Source: Fibrobacter sp. UWR3
Lineage (GTDB): Bacteria > Fibrobacterota > Fibrobacteria > Fibrobacterales > Fibrobacteraceae
DNA length: 64,000 nt
Assembly (NCBI RefSeq): GCF_900143055.1
Contig: NZ_FRCW01000005.1
Span: 1-64,000, forward strand
Direction of reading: 5' to 3'
The position numbers and the translations under genes were made by a program. Under the pieces are notes generated by a model that saw nothing but the letters and a program-made list of their open reading frames with translations, ran no database searches and was not told the DNA's origin. Positions 7,125 through 14,261 of the stretch are shown piece by piece; the first letter of the stretch is position 1; each line of letters opens with the position of its first letter.

Positions 7125-9233
7125 TTATTCCCCGACTTGCAGTTTCAGGGTCTTTCCAGCGGGGTTGCGGACGACGTAGACGCCGCTCCCGAAGCCGGCG
7201 GTCTTGAGTCCGGCCTTGATGTCCATCAGCGATGCTCCGGCGTTCAGGCGGATGTTCCCGAGTTCGGAGCCCATCAGGTCGAATACCCTGTAGCTGCCCG
7301 CGGCCCTCGCGAAAGCATTTGCCATGCCCGCGGCTCCGGCGGCGATTTTCGGCACGATGCCCGTGGTCCCGTTGCGGATGTCTTCAGCGCTTCCTTCGCT
7401 TTCACCAAAGGCAATCCAGTCGAGGTTCACGTAGTCGCTTGTCACCATCACCTTGAGCACGTGCTCGCCCTCGGTGAGTTCCTTGGTGGTCGTTCCCTTG
7501 AAGGTGCCGTAGGAGTCGAAATCCCCGGTGCCCGTGAGCGCGAGCGTATCGGTAATCGGCTCGTCGTCCATGAACAGGCGCACGCCCGTGTTGTCCATGC
7601 CGCTTGCATAGCTGAGCTCGAAGGGGAGCTTCCCGCCGGCCTGCACGTTCACGGTGTATTCCAGCCATTCGCCCTTCTGCGTGTAGCCCACGGCAAATCC
7701 GTCGCCGTTCTTCACGATGTCCACGCGGTCTTCGCGGTATTCGCCGCCCTGGTTCTTGGTATCCACGTCGTAGTAGGCCTTGCCGGCACCGCCCACGTCG
7801 TAGTTCTCGAAGTCGATGAAGTTGGCCGTGCCCTCGACCTTCGCGCCCACAACCGGCAAATCACATTTTGCCTCGGGGTCGCTGAGTTTCGCCTTGCAGA
7901 ACGGGCCCTGCGGAATGGAGGTCTTGCTGTCCTCGAATTCCCAGTAGTCCGCCTCGAAATCGCCCGCGAACACGAAGAACACGTCGTGCTTGCCGACCGC
8001 ACCGGTCAGCGACACCGTCACCAGGCCGTCAGCGCTAAATTCCGCCTTGCCGACGATTTCGCCATCCACCTTGTCCAAGCGCACGGTGATGCTCGATGCC
8101 TTCTTGACGCTCAGCACCGACGCCGAGAAGCTTTCCGCGCCCGCGTCGCCGAATTCCACGCCGCTAATCTTGGTGTATTTTCCTTCGGAAAGGTTGGTGA
8201 TGACCGTATTGCCGGCGCTACCGCTCTTACGGACCCTCACGTCTTCGCCCCACGACATGGTTTCCGCTTCCACGCGCTTGTACGGGTCGAAATCTTCCAG
8301 CTGAGCCACGCCATTGTCCGGCCAATAGTCAATTTTTTGAATCGTGCCGTCGGCGTTGTACTTCATTTCGGAAAGGCCGACAGAACGACGCTCCTTGTGT
8401 TGGTATTTCTGGCCCATTTTCTCGGACTTGTAACGCCAAAGTTCGTAATTCAGGCCGAAAACGTAGGATTTCCCCTTGAAATCGATGATACCCGGGTGGT
8501 TTCCGTTACTGCGCGAAGAATGCGGCATGATGTCGCCCTTGTAGGTCCAGGGGCCCGTAATCTTGTCGCTCATGGCATACCCGATACCTTCCGCGCAGCA
8601 GGTGGATGCGAAAGTCATGTAGTAATTGCTGCCGTGCTTATAGACCCATGGGCCTTCCTGATAATCCTTGATCTTGGGGTAGGTGACAATGGAGCCCTGA
8701 GTACTGGTCATGTCCTTATTCAACTTGATCATGTACAAATCGGGGTTGCCCCAGTACATGTAAGCCTGGCCGTCGTCGTCAATCCAGACGGTAGGGTCGA
8801 TATCGTTCCAGTGCTCGCGCTGCCAGACCAGGGCCTTGTTCAAAGGTTCCTTGAAGGGGCCGTAAGGGTTGTCCGCCACCAAGACGGAAATGCCGTTGCC
8901 GTGAATGGGGACGTACATGAACCACTTGCCGTCGCGCTCGATGACCTGTTCCGCCCAGGCCCCGTTAGTCTTTGTGCTCCACTTGATGTCCCCAAGGCTT
9001 GCTACGGCACCGTGGCTGGTCCAGTTGACCATGTCCGTGGAAGTGTGCAGCAACCAGTCGTACATCATGAACCCGTCGGCATTGTCCTCGTCGTGGGTCG
9101 TGTACAGGTAAACCGTATCCCCATGAACGTAAGGCGCCGGGTCCGCCGTATAATTCGTCGTGATTACAATTTTCTGAGCGAAACCCGTACAGGCCAAGGC
9201 CAATACGGAAGAAACGAATAAGATATTTTTCAT
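7125..9233 (-). CDS. Secreted glycoside hydrolase family 43 with two CBM6-like modules
   Basis: Predicted arabinan- or xylan-side-chain hydrolase, 702 aa. A signal peptide (cut near residue 20) leads into a five-bladed GH43 domain (about 21-330) with the three catalytic acids in context: Asp31 in TADPAPY, Asp146 in NDIDPTVWIDDDG and Glu193 in YQEGPWVY. Two beta-sandwich modules of CBM6 type follow (about 335-460 starting KRVEAETM, and about 485-615 with FIDFENYD and VNLDWIAFGE). The C-terminus FGSGVYVVRNPAGKTLKLQV resembles a type IX sorting tail. ATG at 9233 is preferred to a TTG four codons upstream because GGAG lies six bases before it. Exact substrate cannot be read from sequence. Confidence 0.92.
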   Translation of the reverse strand: MKNILFVSSVLALACTGFAQKIVITTNYTADPAPYVHGDTVYLYTTHDEDNADGFMMYDWLLHTSTDMVNWTSHGAVASLGDIKWSTKTNGAWAEQVIERDGKWFMYVPIHGNGISVLVADNPYGPFKEPLNKALVWQREHWNDIDPTVWIDDDGQAYMYWGNPDLYMIKLNKDMTSTQGSIVTYPKIKDYQEGPWVYKHGSNYYMTFASTCCAEGIGYAMSDKITGPWTYKGDIMPHSSRSNGNHPGIIDFKGKSYVFGLNYELWRYKSEKMGQKYQHKERRSVGLSEMKYNADGTIQKIDYWPDNGVAQLEDFDPYKRVEAETMSWGEDVRVRKSGSAGNTVITNLSEGKYTKISGVEFGDAGAESFSASVLSVKKASSITVRLDKVDGEIVGKAEFSADGLVTVSLTGAVGKHDVFFVFAGDFEADYWEFEDSKTSIPQGPFCKAKLSDPEAKCDLPVVGAKVEGTANFIDFENYDVGGAGKAYYDVDTKNQGGEYREDRVDIVKNGDGFAVGYTQKGEWLEYTVNVQAGGKLPFELSYASGMDNTGVRLFMDDEPITDTLALTGTGDFDSYGTFKGTTTKELTEGEHVLKVMVTSDYVNLDWIAFGESEGSAEDIRNGTTGIVPKIAAGAAGMANAFARAAGSYRVFDLMGSELGNIRLNAGASLMDIKAGLKTAGFGSGVYVVRNPAGKTLKLQVGE

Positions 9234-9370
9234 CTTAATCTCCAAACATTTTTTACACCAGAGATAAAGATATATCGCGAAAAGCCCCGCGGAACGCCCC
9301 GGGATTAACTTATCATTGACAATTTTACAAAGGTGGGGGAGGAATCCCCCTGCTTGCAGCCTTGCCCTTG

Positions 9371-9411
9371 TGTCATCCTGAGCGGAACGCAGTGGAGTCG
9401 AAGGATCTAGA
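9371..9411. repeat. TCATCCTGAGCG-type intergenic repeat
   Basis: TGTCATCCTGAGCGGAACGC continuing AGTGGAGTCGAAGGATCTAGA. Related sequences occur at 20630-20666 and 32190-32220. This kind of repeat is common in many bacterial genomes. Confidence 0.65.
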
Positions 9412-9418
9412 CCCGAAT

Positions 9419-9446
9419 GTCATCCCCGCGCAGGCGGGGATCTTTT
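9419..9446. repeat. REP-like palindrome
   Basis: GTCAT plus stem CCCCGC-gcag-GCGGGG plus ATCTTTTC. It has the same stem as the two copies embedded in the FISUMP lipoprotein B gene. Confidence 0.75.
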
Positions 9447-9641
9447 CAAGCAGGTCCAGACCTGCTTTTCATTAAAGAGTTTGCTTCGAGGACGGATTTA
9501 CACACTCACACATTCACTTCGTTCGAGTGTTCGCTTTGTAAATCCCCCCCTCTCCGCAAAGAAACACGAATGTGGCTCCGGATTAAGGCTGTTTATCGCG
9601 GGAACGTTCCGAAGCAGGTACTGCGAAAGCCTCGTGACTAG

Positions 9642-9998
9642 TTAGTCCCATCGGCCTTCACGAATTGCGGGTACAGAATTAAACTGCGGGAAAATGTTTA
9701 AAACGGCAGCATTGGCCTTGTCCGCTAGATGGAACTGGGTAAAATCGATTTTATTGAACTGTCCAAGAGATTCGGCAGCCTTCTCACCGATGGAATCCGA
9801 AAGATTGCCAATCTGTTCTGCATATGAGTCAAACTGCTGTATGTCAAGGTTCGATTCGAGCGCCGGGTCCAGCGGTTCAGCATCCATCATCAGGCGCGGT
9901 TCGAGGGCCTCAATTTTGTAGTTGTTGCGGGAGGACTTCCTTGATTTAGAGGAGGACTTCTTGGCGGTCTTGTTGTTGGACTTGACGTTCTTGGACAT
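9642..9998 (-). CDS. Short LEPR-motif protein, copy B
   Basis: A 118-residue paralogue of the protein at 5602-5910, with the same basic N-terminus, the motif LEPRLMMDAEPLDPALE and a helical segment DSYAEQIGNLSDSIGEKAAE. It continues about 16 residues beyond the point where copy A stops (NIFPQFNSVPAIREGRWD). It lies downstream of FISUMP lipoprotein B, as copy A does of lipoprotein A, and the intergenic hairpin and the ribosome-site region are conserved between the two loci. Whether it is a functional short protein or the severed start of a giant LEPR-XLL protein cannot be decided here. Confidence 0.7.
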   Translation of the reverse strand: MSKNVKSNNKTAKKSSSKSRKSSRNNYKIEALEPRLMMDAEPLDPALESNLDIQQFDSYAEQIGNLSDSIGEKAAESLGQFNKIDFTQFHLADKANAAVLNIFPQFNSVPAIREGRWD

Positions 9999-10065
9999 GT
10001 TTTTGCCTTTTTAGTTAAAAATTTTCGTGTGGAATTTGACAAAAATTCCAACCAGGTTAAAATGA

Positions 10066-10093
10066 CTACAGCGCACTTCAAGGTGCGTTGTAG
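10066..10093 (-). terminator. Terminator after FISUMP lipoprotein B
   Basis: Stem CTACA-g-CGCAC/GTGCG-t-TGTAG, conserved in position with the hairpin at 5508-5531 in the other copy. Confidence 0.7.
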
Positions 10094-10112
10094 TTATTTT
10101 GAAAATTTGTGG

Positions 10113-11366
10113 TTATTCTTCTAGCTTAACACAGCGGACAGAAAGACCGTTCGTTTTTAAAACTTCATAAGTAGTGAAGATATCACCCGAATTAGTTGTA
10201 GTCGAAGCGAAAGCTCTTTCATTTGCTAAAGAAGTCCCTTCTTCAGCATAAAACCAATGCGTCGCTGTTCCTATATTCTCTAGCCGACGATTCCAGACAT
10301 ATCCGGCGCCAGTCAGGGAATAGCCGGTGGAATTCTGTCCACCAAACACTTCGGAACGAACCCCTTTTATCCCATATTTATTGTTGTCCGCGTGAAGCAC
10401 AATGTAAAAATCTTCCTGGGTCAAGAGCCGCCAGCCATCCGGACAGATTCCTTGATGATTTTCCTGAATAAGGTCAGCACAACTTTCAGTATTGCAACGG
10501 CTCGGCAACTGCATCATCTCTGCCCACTGGTAGAGACCTCCGTAGCGGTCGCAATTTGTGGTGTCCCTATCGTAACAGTAACGTTCAATCGTCGTATCGT
10601 CAGCCTGATCCTTTACATATGTAATCATTTTGCCGATATTGAGGTTCTCGGCCATTACGATCACGGAGTCTTCTTCTCCCTTAGAGTTCTTGCCCCTTAT
10701 CGTAATGTAGTAGTAGCTGCGGCCATTGCGTTCATCGACAAAGGTCTTGTACTGATCCAAAAGTTCCACATTCAAAGGCCTCAAATGACTATAAGAAGAG
10801 CTACTACTCGACAAAGAAGAGGAAGACTTTGCCGAACTGCTGCTAGACTTTGCGCTCGACGAAGACTTTGCAGAACTGCTGCTAGACTTTGCGCTACTGC
10901 TGGATTCTTTGTTGCTTGAAGAGGACCGGAGATCCCCGCTCGAGGCGGGGATGACAGACGAGGAAGACTTCGCGCTGCTGCTGGATTTTGCACTGCTGCT
11001 GGATTCTTTATTGCTCGAAGAGGACTGGAGATCCCCGCTCGAGGCGGGGATGACAGAAGAAGAGGATTTCGCGCTACTGCTGGATTTTACACTGCTGCTG
11101 GATTCTTTGTTGCTCGAAGAGGACTTCGCGCTGGACGAAGAGTTCGACTTTACAGAGCTGCTGCTTGCATCGTCGCAGTCCTCGCAGACACTCGACGAGG
11201 AATCTTCCTCGGGCCGCACGAAACTGCTCTCGTCGTCTTCACAGGCGGCAAGCGCAAGCGTCAATGCAAGAGCAAACACAAGACGCACAGATCCTCGCCT
11301 GCGCGAGGATGACTGCAAAAATGCGGTTACCACACGACCAAATGGTGCTTTTCTATCGATAGACAT
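10113..11366 (-). CDS. FISUMP-domain lipoprotein, copy B, with three in-frame REP palindromes
   Basis: A 417-aa paralogue of the lipoprotein at 4353-5486: signal peptide with lipobox LAAC (Cys about residue 42), Ser-rich linker (about 50-200), C-terminal FISUMP domain (MAENLNIG, ERYCYDRD, YGGLYQWAEMMQ, GLSVRCVKLEE). Three REP-like palindromes lie within the coding sequence and in frame. One in the signal-peptide n-region encodes QSSSRRRGSV (residues 18-27); two in the linker encode SVIPASSGDL (residues about 104-114 and 137-147). Copy A lacks them, so they probably arrived after duplication. Start chosen at the first ATG with AAGGAACGAAGAG before it; a start inside would lose the basic n-region. 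Confidence 0.88.
   Translation of the reverse strand: MSIDRKAPFGRVVTAFLQSSSRRRGSVRLVFALALTLALAACEDDESSFVRPEEDSSSSVCEDCDDASSSSVKSNSSSSAKSSSSNKESSSSVKSSSSAKSSSSVIPASSGDLQSSSSNKESSSSAKSSSSAKSSSSVIPASSGDLRSSSSNKESSSSAKSSSSSAKSSSSAKSSSSSAKSSSSLSSSSSSYSHLRPLNVELLDQYKTFVDERNGRSYYYITIRGKNSKGEEDSVIVMAENLNIGKMITYVKDQADDTTIERYCYDRDTTNCDRYGGLYQWAEMMQLPSRCNTESCADLIQENHQGICPDGWRLLTQEDFYIVLHADNNKYGIKGVRSEVFGGQNSTGYSLTGAGYVWNRRLENIGTATHWFYAEEGTSLANERAFASTTTNSGDIFTTYEVLKTNGLSVRCVKLEE
10928..10956. repeat. REP-like palindrome inside FISUMP lipoprotein B
   Basis: On the coding strand CTGTCAT-CCCCGC-ctcga-GCGGGG-ATCTCC (loop and stem share bases); it is translated as SVIPASSGDLR. Confidence 0.85.
11027..11056. 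repeat. REP-like palindrome inside FISUMP lipoprotein B
   Basis: Same 29-base sequence as at 10928-10956, in the same reading frame, translated as SVIPASSGDLQ. Confidence 0.85.
11288..11314. repeat. REP-like palindrome inside the signal peptide of lipoprotein B
   Basis: On the coding strand CAGTCAT-CCTCGC-gcag-GCGAGG-ATCTG. The stem differs from the other two by a paired change (CCTCGC/GCGAGG). It is translated as QSSSRRRGSV. Confidence 0.8.
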
Positions 11367-11472
11367 ACTCTTCGTTCCTTAAATCCTACACCCCAAATTT
11401 AGTTTATTTTCACACAAATTGTCCCCTCCGGCTATTGACAGGGGAGTTCAATTTATATATATTAGTGTTCAA

Positions 11473-11854
11473 ATGAACAAAAATAGTCAAAAAATCAATC
11501 CCGTGTCTATCCGCAGTTCCGCTGCAGAATACTTGACTTATGTGGCTGCCGTGGGCGGTTCCGAACAGAGCGTCGAAATGCGTTACGAAGACGAAAACGT
11601 ATGGCTCACGCAAAAAAATGATGGCGGAACTGTACGGGGTTAGCGTTCCGGCAATAAATCAGCATATCAAGAACATTCTCGAAGACGGCGAGCTGACTGA
11701 GGATTCAGTTATTAAGAAATACTTAATAACTGCTGGCGACGGGAAAAATTATCAGGCGAACCACTACAACCTCCAGATGATTATCGCCGTGGGGTTCAAG
11801 GTCAACAACGAGCGGGGGAGTCGCGCGGCTCCGGATGGTGCTAGGCGGACATGA
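11473..11854 (+). pseudogene. RhuM-family gene, frameshifted and truncated
   Basis: The N-terminal half of a RhuM (virulence-protein family) homologue. It starts MNKNSQKINPVSIRSSAAEY and reads YEDENVWLTQK in one frame, then continues in the next frame as MMAELYGVSVPAINQHIKNI and ends YNLQMIIAVGFKVNNER. The frame change falls at a run of seven A (about 11609-11615); one fewer A would join the halves. The homology is then cut off exactly at a copy of the GCGGGGGAG repeat (11812-11838). RhuM proteins often sit in restriction-modification or mobile loci, and none is adjacent here. Confidence 0.8.
11812..11838. repeat. GCGGGGGAG repeat truncating the RhuM gene
   Basis: GCGGGGGAG-TCGCGCGGCTCCGGATGG. 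It nearly matches 12930-12958 and begins at the codon where RhuM homology stops. Confidence 0.7.
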
Positions 11855-11891
11855 CATGTACAGAATCGGCGGCCTTTCGGCCGCCTTTATA

Positions 11892-12737
11892 CTACAACTT
11901 GCCAAGATCGCGAAGCATTTTTTCGTACTTGTCAGCGCGAGCCTTTTCTGCACAGGCTTGTTCCCTAGCTTCGCTAAGGAGTTTTTCCGCTTCATTTGCA
12001 CGCTTACGTTCAAGGTCCACGGCGATATCGATTTCCTGTTGCCAAGTCATATAGCGTTTCCTCGTTTCGTTGTCCGTCTGGTACCACTTCACCCAACGAT
12101 CGACTTTTTCTGTTTCAGGAGAATTGGGTCGCCTTGTGGCGAAATACTCCATATATTGTCTGATTGATTGTTCGGCTACGTCGCGGTACTTAGTGAATAT
12201 ATAAAAATTTTTGAAGCAGAGATCGCCCAGTTCGATTTTAGGGTTGTCAACTTCAAGATTCTTGAACCTGTACACGGCGCGCCCCTGCCCGAAAATGTCC
12301 TCGGGACACAGGTATACAAGACTTAGCAACTTGTTGCTTAGTCGATGTTATCCCCTATGGGGAAACATGATGTAGAGTTCCTTCAGATTGTAGTAAACCT
12401 CGCCCTTGTTCAGCGCTTCGCTATCGCACATCGCCTGATAGTAGCGCGTTCTCTTGGGGATTTCCTTGTTGTCCTCCATCTGCATTTCGTTATCGAAACT
12501 GCGGAGGGTCTCTCCATTCGGCCCCGTTTCCTTGACAAAGACGTCGTAGCGGATCCCCTTGTAGAACGGACTTACATCGACGGTCTTTTCGGGCTCGGGA
12601 TCCCGAAGTTCGTGAATCTTGATGCCAAGTACCGCTTCGAGGAAGGGCTTGGCAATTTCCTTGTGGCTAAATACCATAGCAAACATGAACCGGTCCGTAA
12701 TGGGGAGCTGTTCAAAAGGTGTGCGTTTTGTTTCCAT
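11892..12737 (-). pseudogene. Rpn/PD-(D/E)XK transposase-family nuclease, interrupted by a 51-bp palindromic insert
   Basis: Homologue of the Rpn family (PF12784-like PD-(D/E)XK nucleases linked to recombination). The N-terminal part starts METKRTPFEQLPITDRFMFA and has the nuclease core YDVFVKE...FDNEMQM. The frame reaches KELYIMF, then a 51-base segment (12312-12362) adds a TAA stop, and the same frame resumes LCPEDIFGQGRAVYRF and runs to a coiled C-terminus. Removing the 51 bases gives one continuous family-like protein (YIMF-LCPEDIFG). ATG at 12737 chosen because homology starts there. As it stands, it would give a 129-residue N-terminal product with the predicted catalytic core only. Confidence 0.75.
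12312..12362. repeat. 51-bp palindromic insertion in the Rpn gene
   Basis: It contains GACTTAGCAAC-tt-GTTGCTTAGTC (12320-12343, one mismatch) and CCCC-tat-GGGG (12352-12362). Its length is a multiple of three, but it brings TAA (12350-12348 on minus). Confidence 0.6.
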
Positions 12738-12888
12738 TGTTCGTTTAATGCAGGAACGCCCCTGCGCAGGCAAATAGAGTTGTCCCTATCTACCTATAAA
12801 ACGGATTTAACCCCAAAATATGCCGAAAAACTTTGTTTACATACGTTTTTTTCAAATGTAGTGGAGTTTTCCCCTTTGAATATAAAAA

Positions 12889-12922
12889 AGCCCCGTCCAT
12901 CGTTACGAGGTGTCGGGGTTTG
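12889..12922 (-). terminator. Terminator downstream of grpE, first half of a repeated 3' element
   Basis: CCCCG...CGGGG hairpin with the shared loop sequence TTACGAGG, as at 7050-7082, and T/A tracts on both sides. Confidence 0.65.
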
Positions 12923-12929
12923 CTAAATA

Positions 12930-12958
12930 GCGGGGGAGTGTCGCGCGGCTCCGGATGG
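12930..12958. repeat. GCGGGGGAG repeat downstream of grpE
   Basis: GCGGGGGAGTGTCGCGCGGC followed by TCCGGATGG; almost the same as 11812-11838. It lies 11 bases before the grpE stop codon. Confidence 0.7.
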
Positions 12959-12968
12959 CGGCGCGGGC

Positions 12969-13667
12969 TTATTTCCCGGAAGAGACGATGACTTTCGCTG
13001 TCTTCAAGATCTTGTTCTTGAGCTTGTAGCCCTTCTGGAACACGGTGACCACGTGGCCTTCGGGCACGGTCTCGCTGGGCTGCTGCATCAGGGCTTCGTG
13101 CATGTTCGGGTCGAATTCCGCGCCGGTCGGGTCGATTTGCTCGAGGCCCGCGTCGGTCAAAATCTTTGCGAACTGGTTGTAAATCATCTGCATGCCTTTT
13201 TCGAAGGCTTCCAAATCCTGGGCCTTGTTTTCGCTCGCGAAGGCGCGCTCGAAGTTGTCCTGCACTTCGGAGAGTTTTTCAAGGAGCTTGCCGTTCGCGG
13301 TCTCAATGAGTTCAAGCTGTTCCTTGGCGGTGCGGCGGCGGTAGTTGTCGAATTCGGCCATCAGGCGCAGGTTGCGGTCGTTTGCATCGGCGAGGGCGGC
13401 CTTGAGGGCGGCAGTCTCGGTTGCTGAGCTCGTCGAAGCATCGGCAGCGGGTTCCGCAGGCTGTTCGGCTGCGTCTGCAGCATTTTCAGCGGGGGCGTCG
13501 GAAGGCTCAGCGACCTTTTCTTCGGCCTGTGCGTCGGCCTTGTTCTCGCTTGGTGAGCCTGTCGAACCATCCATCTTCATTGCGTCTTCGGCGGCCTTGA
13601 GCACGTCATTCTCGAATTTTGCCTTTTCTTCTGCGGTCGGTTCCTGCTGATTCAAATCTTCTGCCAT
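12969..13667 (-). CDS. grpE: Nucleotide exchange factor GrpE
   Basis: Releases ADP from DnaK. The 232-aa protein has an acidic Ala/Glu-rich N-terminal extension (residues 1-90), the long dimer helix (RNLRLMAEFDNYRRRTAKEQ), and the C-terminal beta wing with DNFERAFASE, DPNMHEALMQQP and VVTVFQKGYKLKNKILKTAKV. The N-terminal extension holds two in-frame copies of a repeat with consensus TTCGACnnGCTCAnCAA, which encode GSTGSPS (from 13550-13569) and ASTSSAT (from 13419-13440). It is not next to dnaK/dnaJ, unlike in many bacteria. Confidence 0.96.
   Translation of the reverse strand: MAEDLNQQEPTAEEKAKFENDVLKAAEDAMKMDGSTGSPSENKADAQAEEKVAEPSDAPAENAADAAEQPAEPAADASTSSATETAALKAALADANDRNLRLMAEFDNYRRRTAKEQLELIETANGKLLEKLSEVQDNFERAFASENKAQDLEAFEKGMQMIYNQFAKILTDAGLEQIDPTGAEFDPNMHEALMQQPSETVPEGHVVTVFQKGYKLKNKILKTAKVIVSSGK
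13419..13440. repeat. TTCGACnnGCTCAnCAA repeat inside grpE
   Basis: On the coding strand TGCTTCGACGAGCTCAGCAA followed by CC, translated ASTSSAT. It contains the palindromic core GAGCTC and matches a common intergenic repeat type. Confidence 0.65.
13550..13569. repeat. TTCGACnnGCTCAnCAA repeat inside grpE
   Basis: On the coding strand TGGTTCGACAGGCTCACCAA, translated GSTGSPS. Same consensus as 13419-13440, in a different part of the same linker. Confidence 0.65.
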
Positions 13668-13962
13668 TTCAATACATTCCTATTTAATTGTCCGCCGGAA
13701 TATTGCCCGCGGGACATCTGTTTTACATTTTCTGCGCAAAATGCACTTTTCGAATGCAAAGATAGCAAATTCCATGCCAAAGGTAAAGCAGGGGATTCCT
13801 GGGGAAAACGCAGGCTTTTTTGACTTTACATACTAAATGAAGGAAAAAAACATTTTGATATGTAAAATCAGCCTTAAAAGACAAAAAATTGCTTCTTTTT
13901 TCTCTAAAATCAGAAAAAAGATCTTTTTGAAGGCAAAAAATTGACAAAATGTCTCAATTTTT

Positions 13963-14070
13963 ACATACCAGATAACCAAAATACAGCATTTGGTATGTAA
14001 GCCCCAAATTTATTTTTTGTAATTACATACCAAAGAGCTCGAAACGATAAGGTTGGTATGCAAAAATGAG
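13963..14070. repeat. Inverted TTACATACCA / TGGTATGTAA repeats
   Basis: TTACATACCA at about 13963 pairs with TGGTATGTAA at about 13991, and TTACATACCAA at about 14023 pairs with TTGGTATGCAA at about 14052. Two adjacent stem-loops of like sequence; looser copies lie at 13826 and 13858. Confidence 0.6.
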
Positions 14071-14261
14071 GGTTTCAAAATAAAACGCCGCCCTTGAGCC
14101 TGGATCCTCAACATTCACTGGGGAATGGTGGCAAGAAGCGGCTGGCCTCCGTTCTCTGATTAAATTCTCAATATCTAGTTTACATAATCCGCATTATCGG
14201 CAACAACATAATGTCAAAATACAGGATATTTAACTAATTGTCACGACGTACTGCCGACTTC

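Larger units (their letters stand above)
9234..9641. other. Non-coding spacer with repeated elements
   Basis: About 400 bp between GH43 and the LEPR copy B. It holds TTGACAATTTTACA (9316-9329, a 14-mer also at 5989 and 35972), the GGGGGAGGAATCCCCCTGC element (9331-9362), a TCATCCTGAGCGGAACGCAG-type repeat (9371-9411) and a REP-like palindrome (9419-9446). No gene was recognised. Confidence 0.6.

Noticed and set aside
10781-11382. Possible CRISPR-like array in the Ser linker with repeated GGAGATCCCCGCTCGAGGC units.
   Set aside because: Only two exact copies, inside a coding frame, with spacers made of Ser codon repeats; no cas genes nearby.
11892-12737. Insertion sequence or complete transposon around the Rpn-type gene.
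   Set aside because: No terminal inverted repeats, target duplication or DDE/HUH transposase were seen; Rpn nucleases are not autonomous IS elements.
13723-13947. A 74-codon frame in the A/T-rich spacer beside grpE.
   Set aside because: Phe/Lys/Leu composition is what random A/T-rich sequence gives, and inverted repeats cross it.
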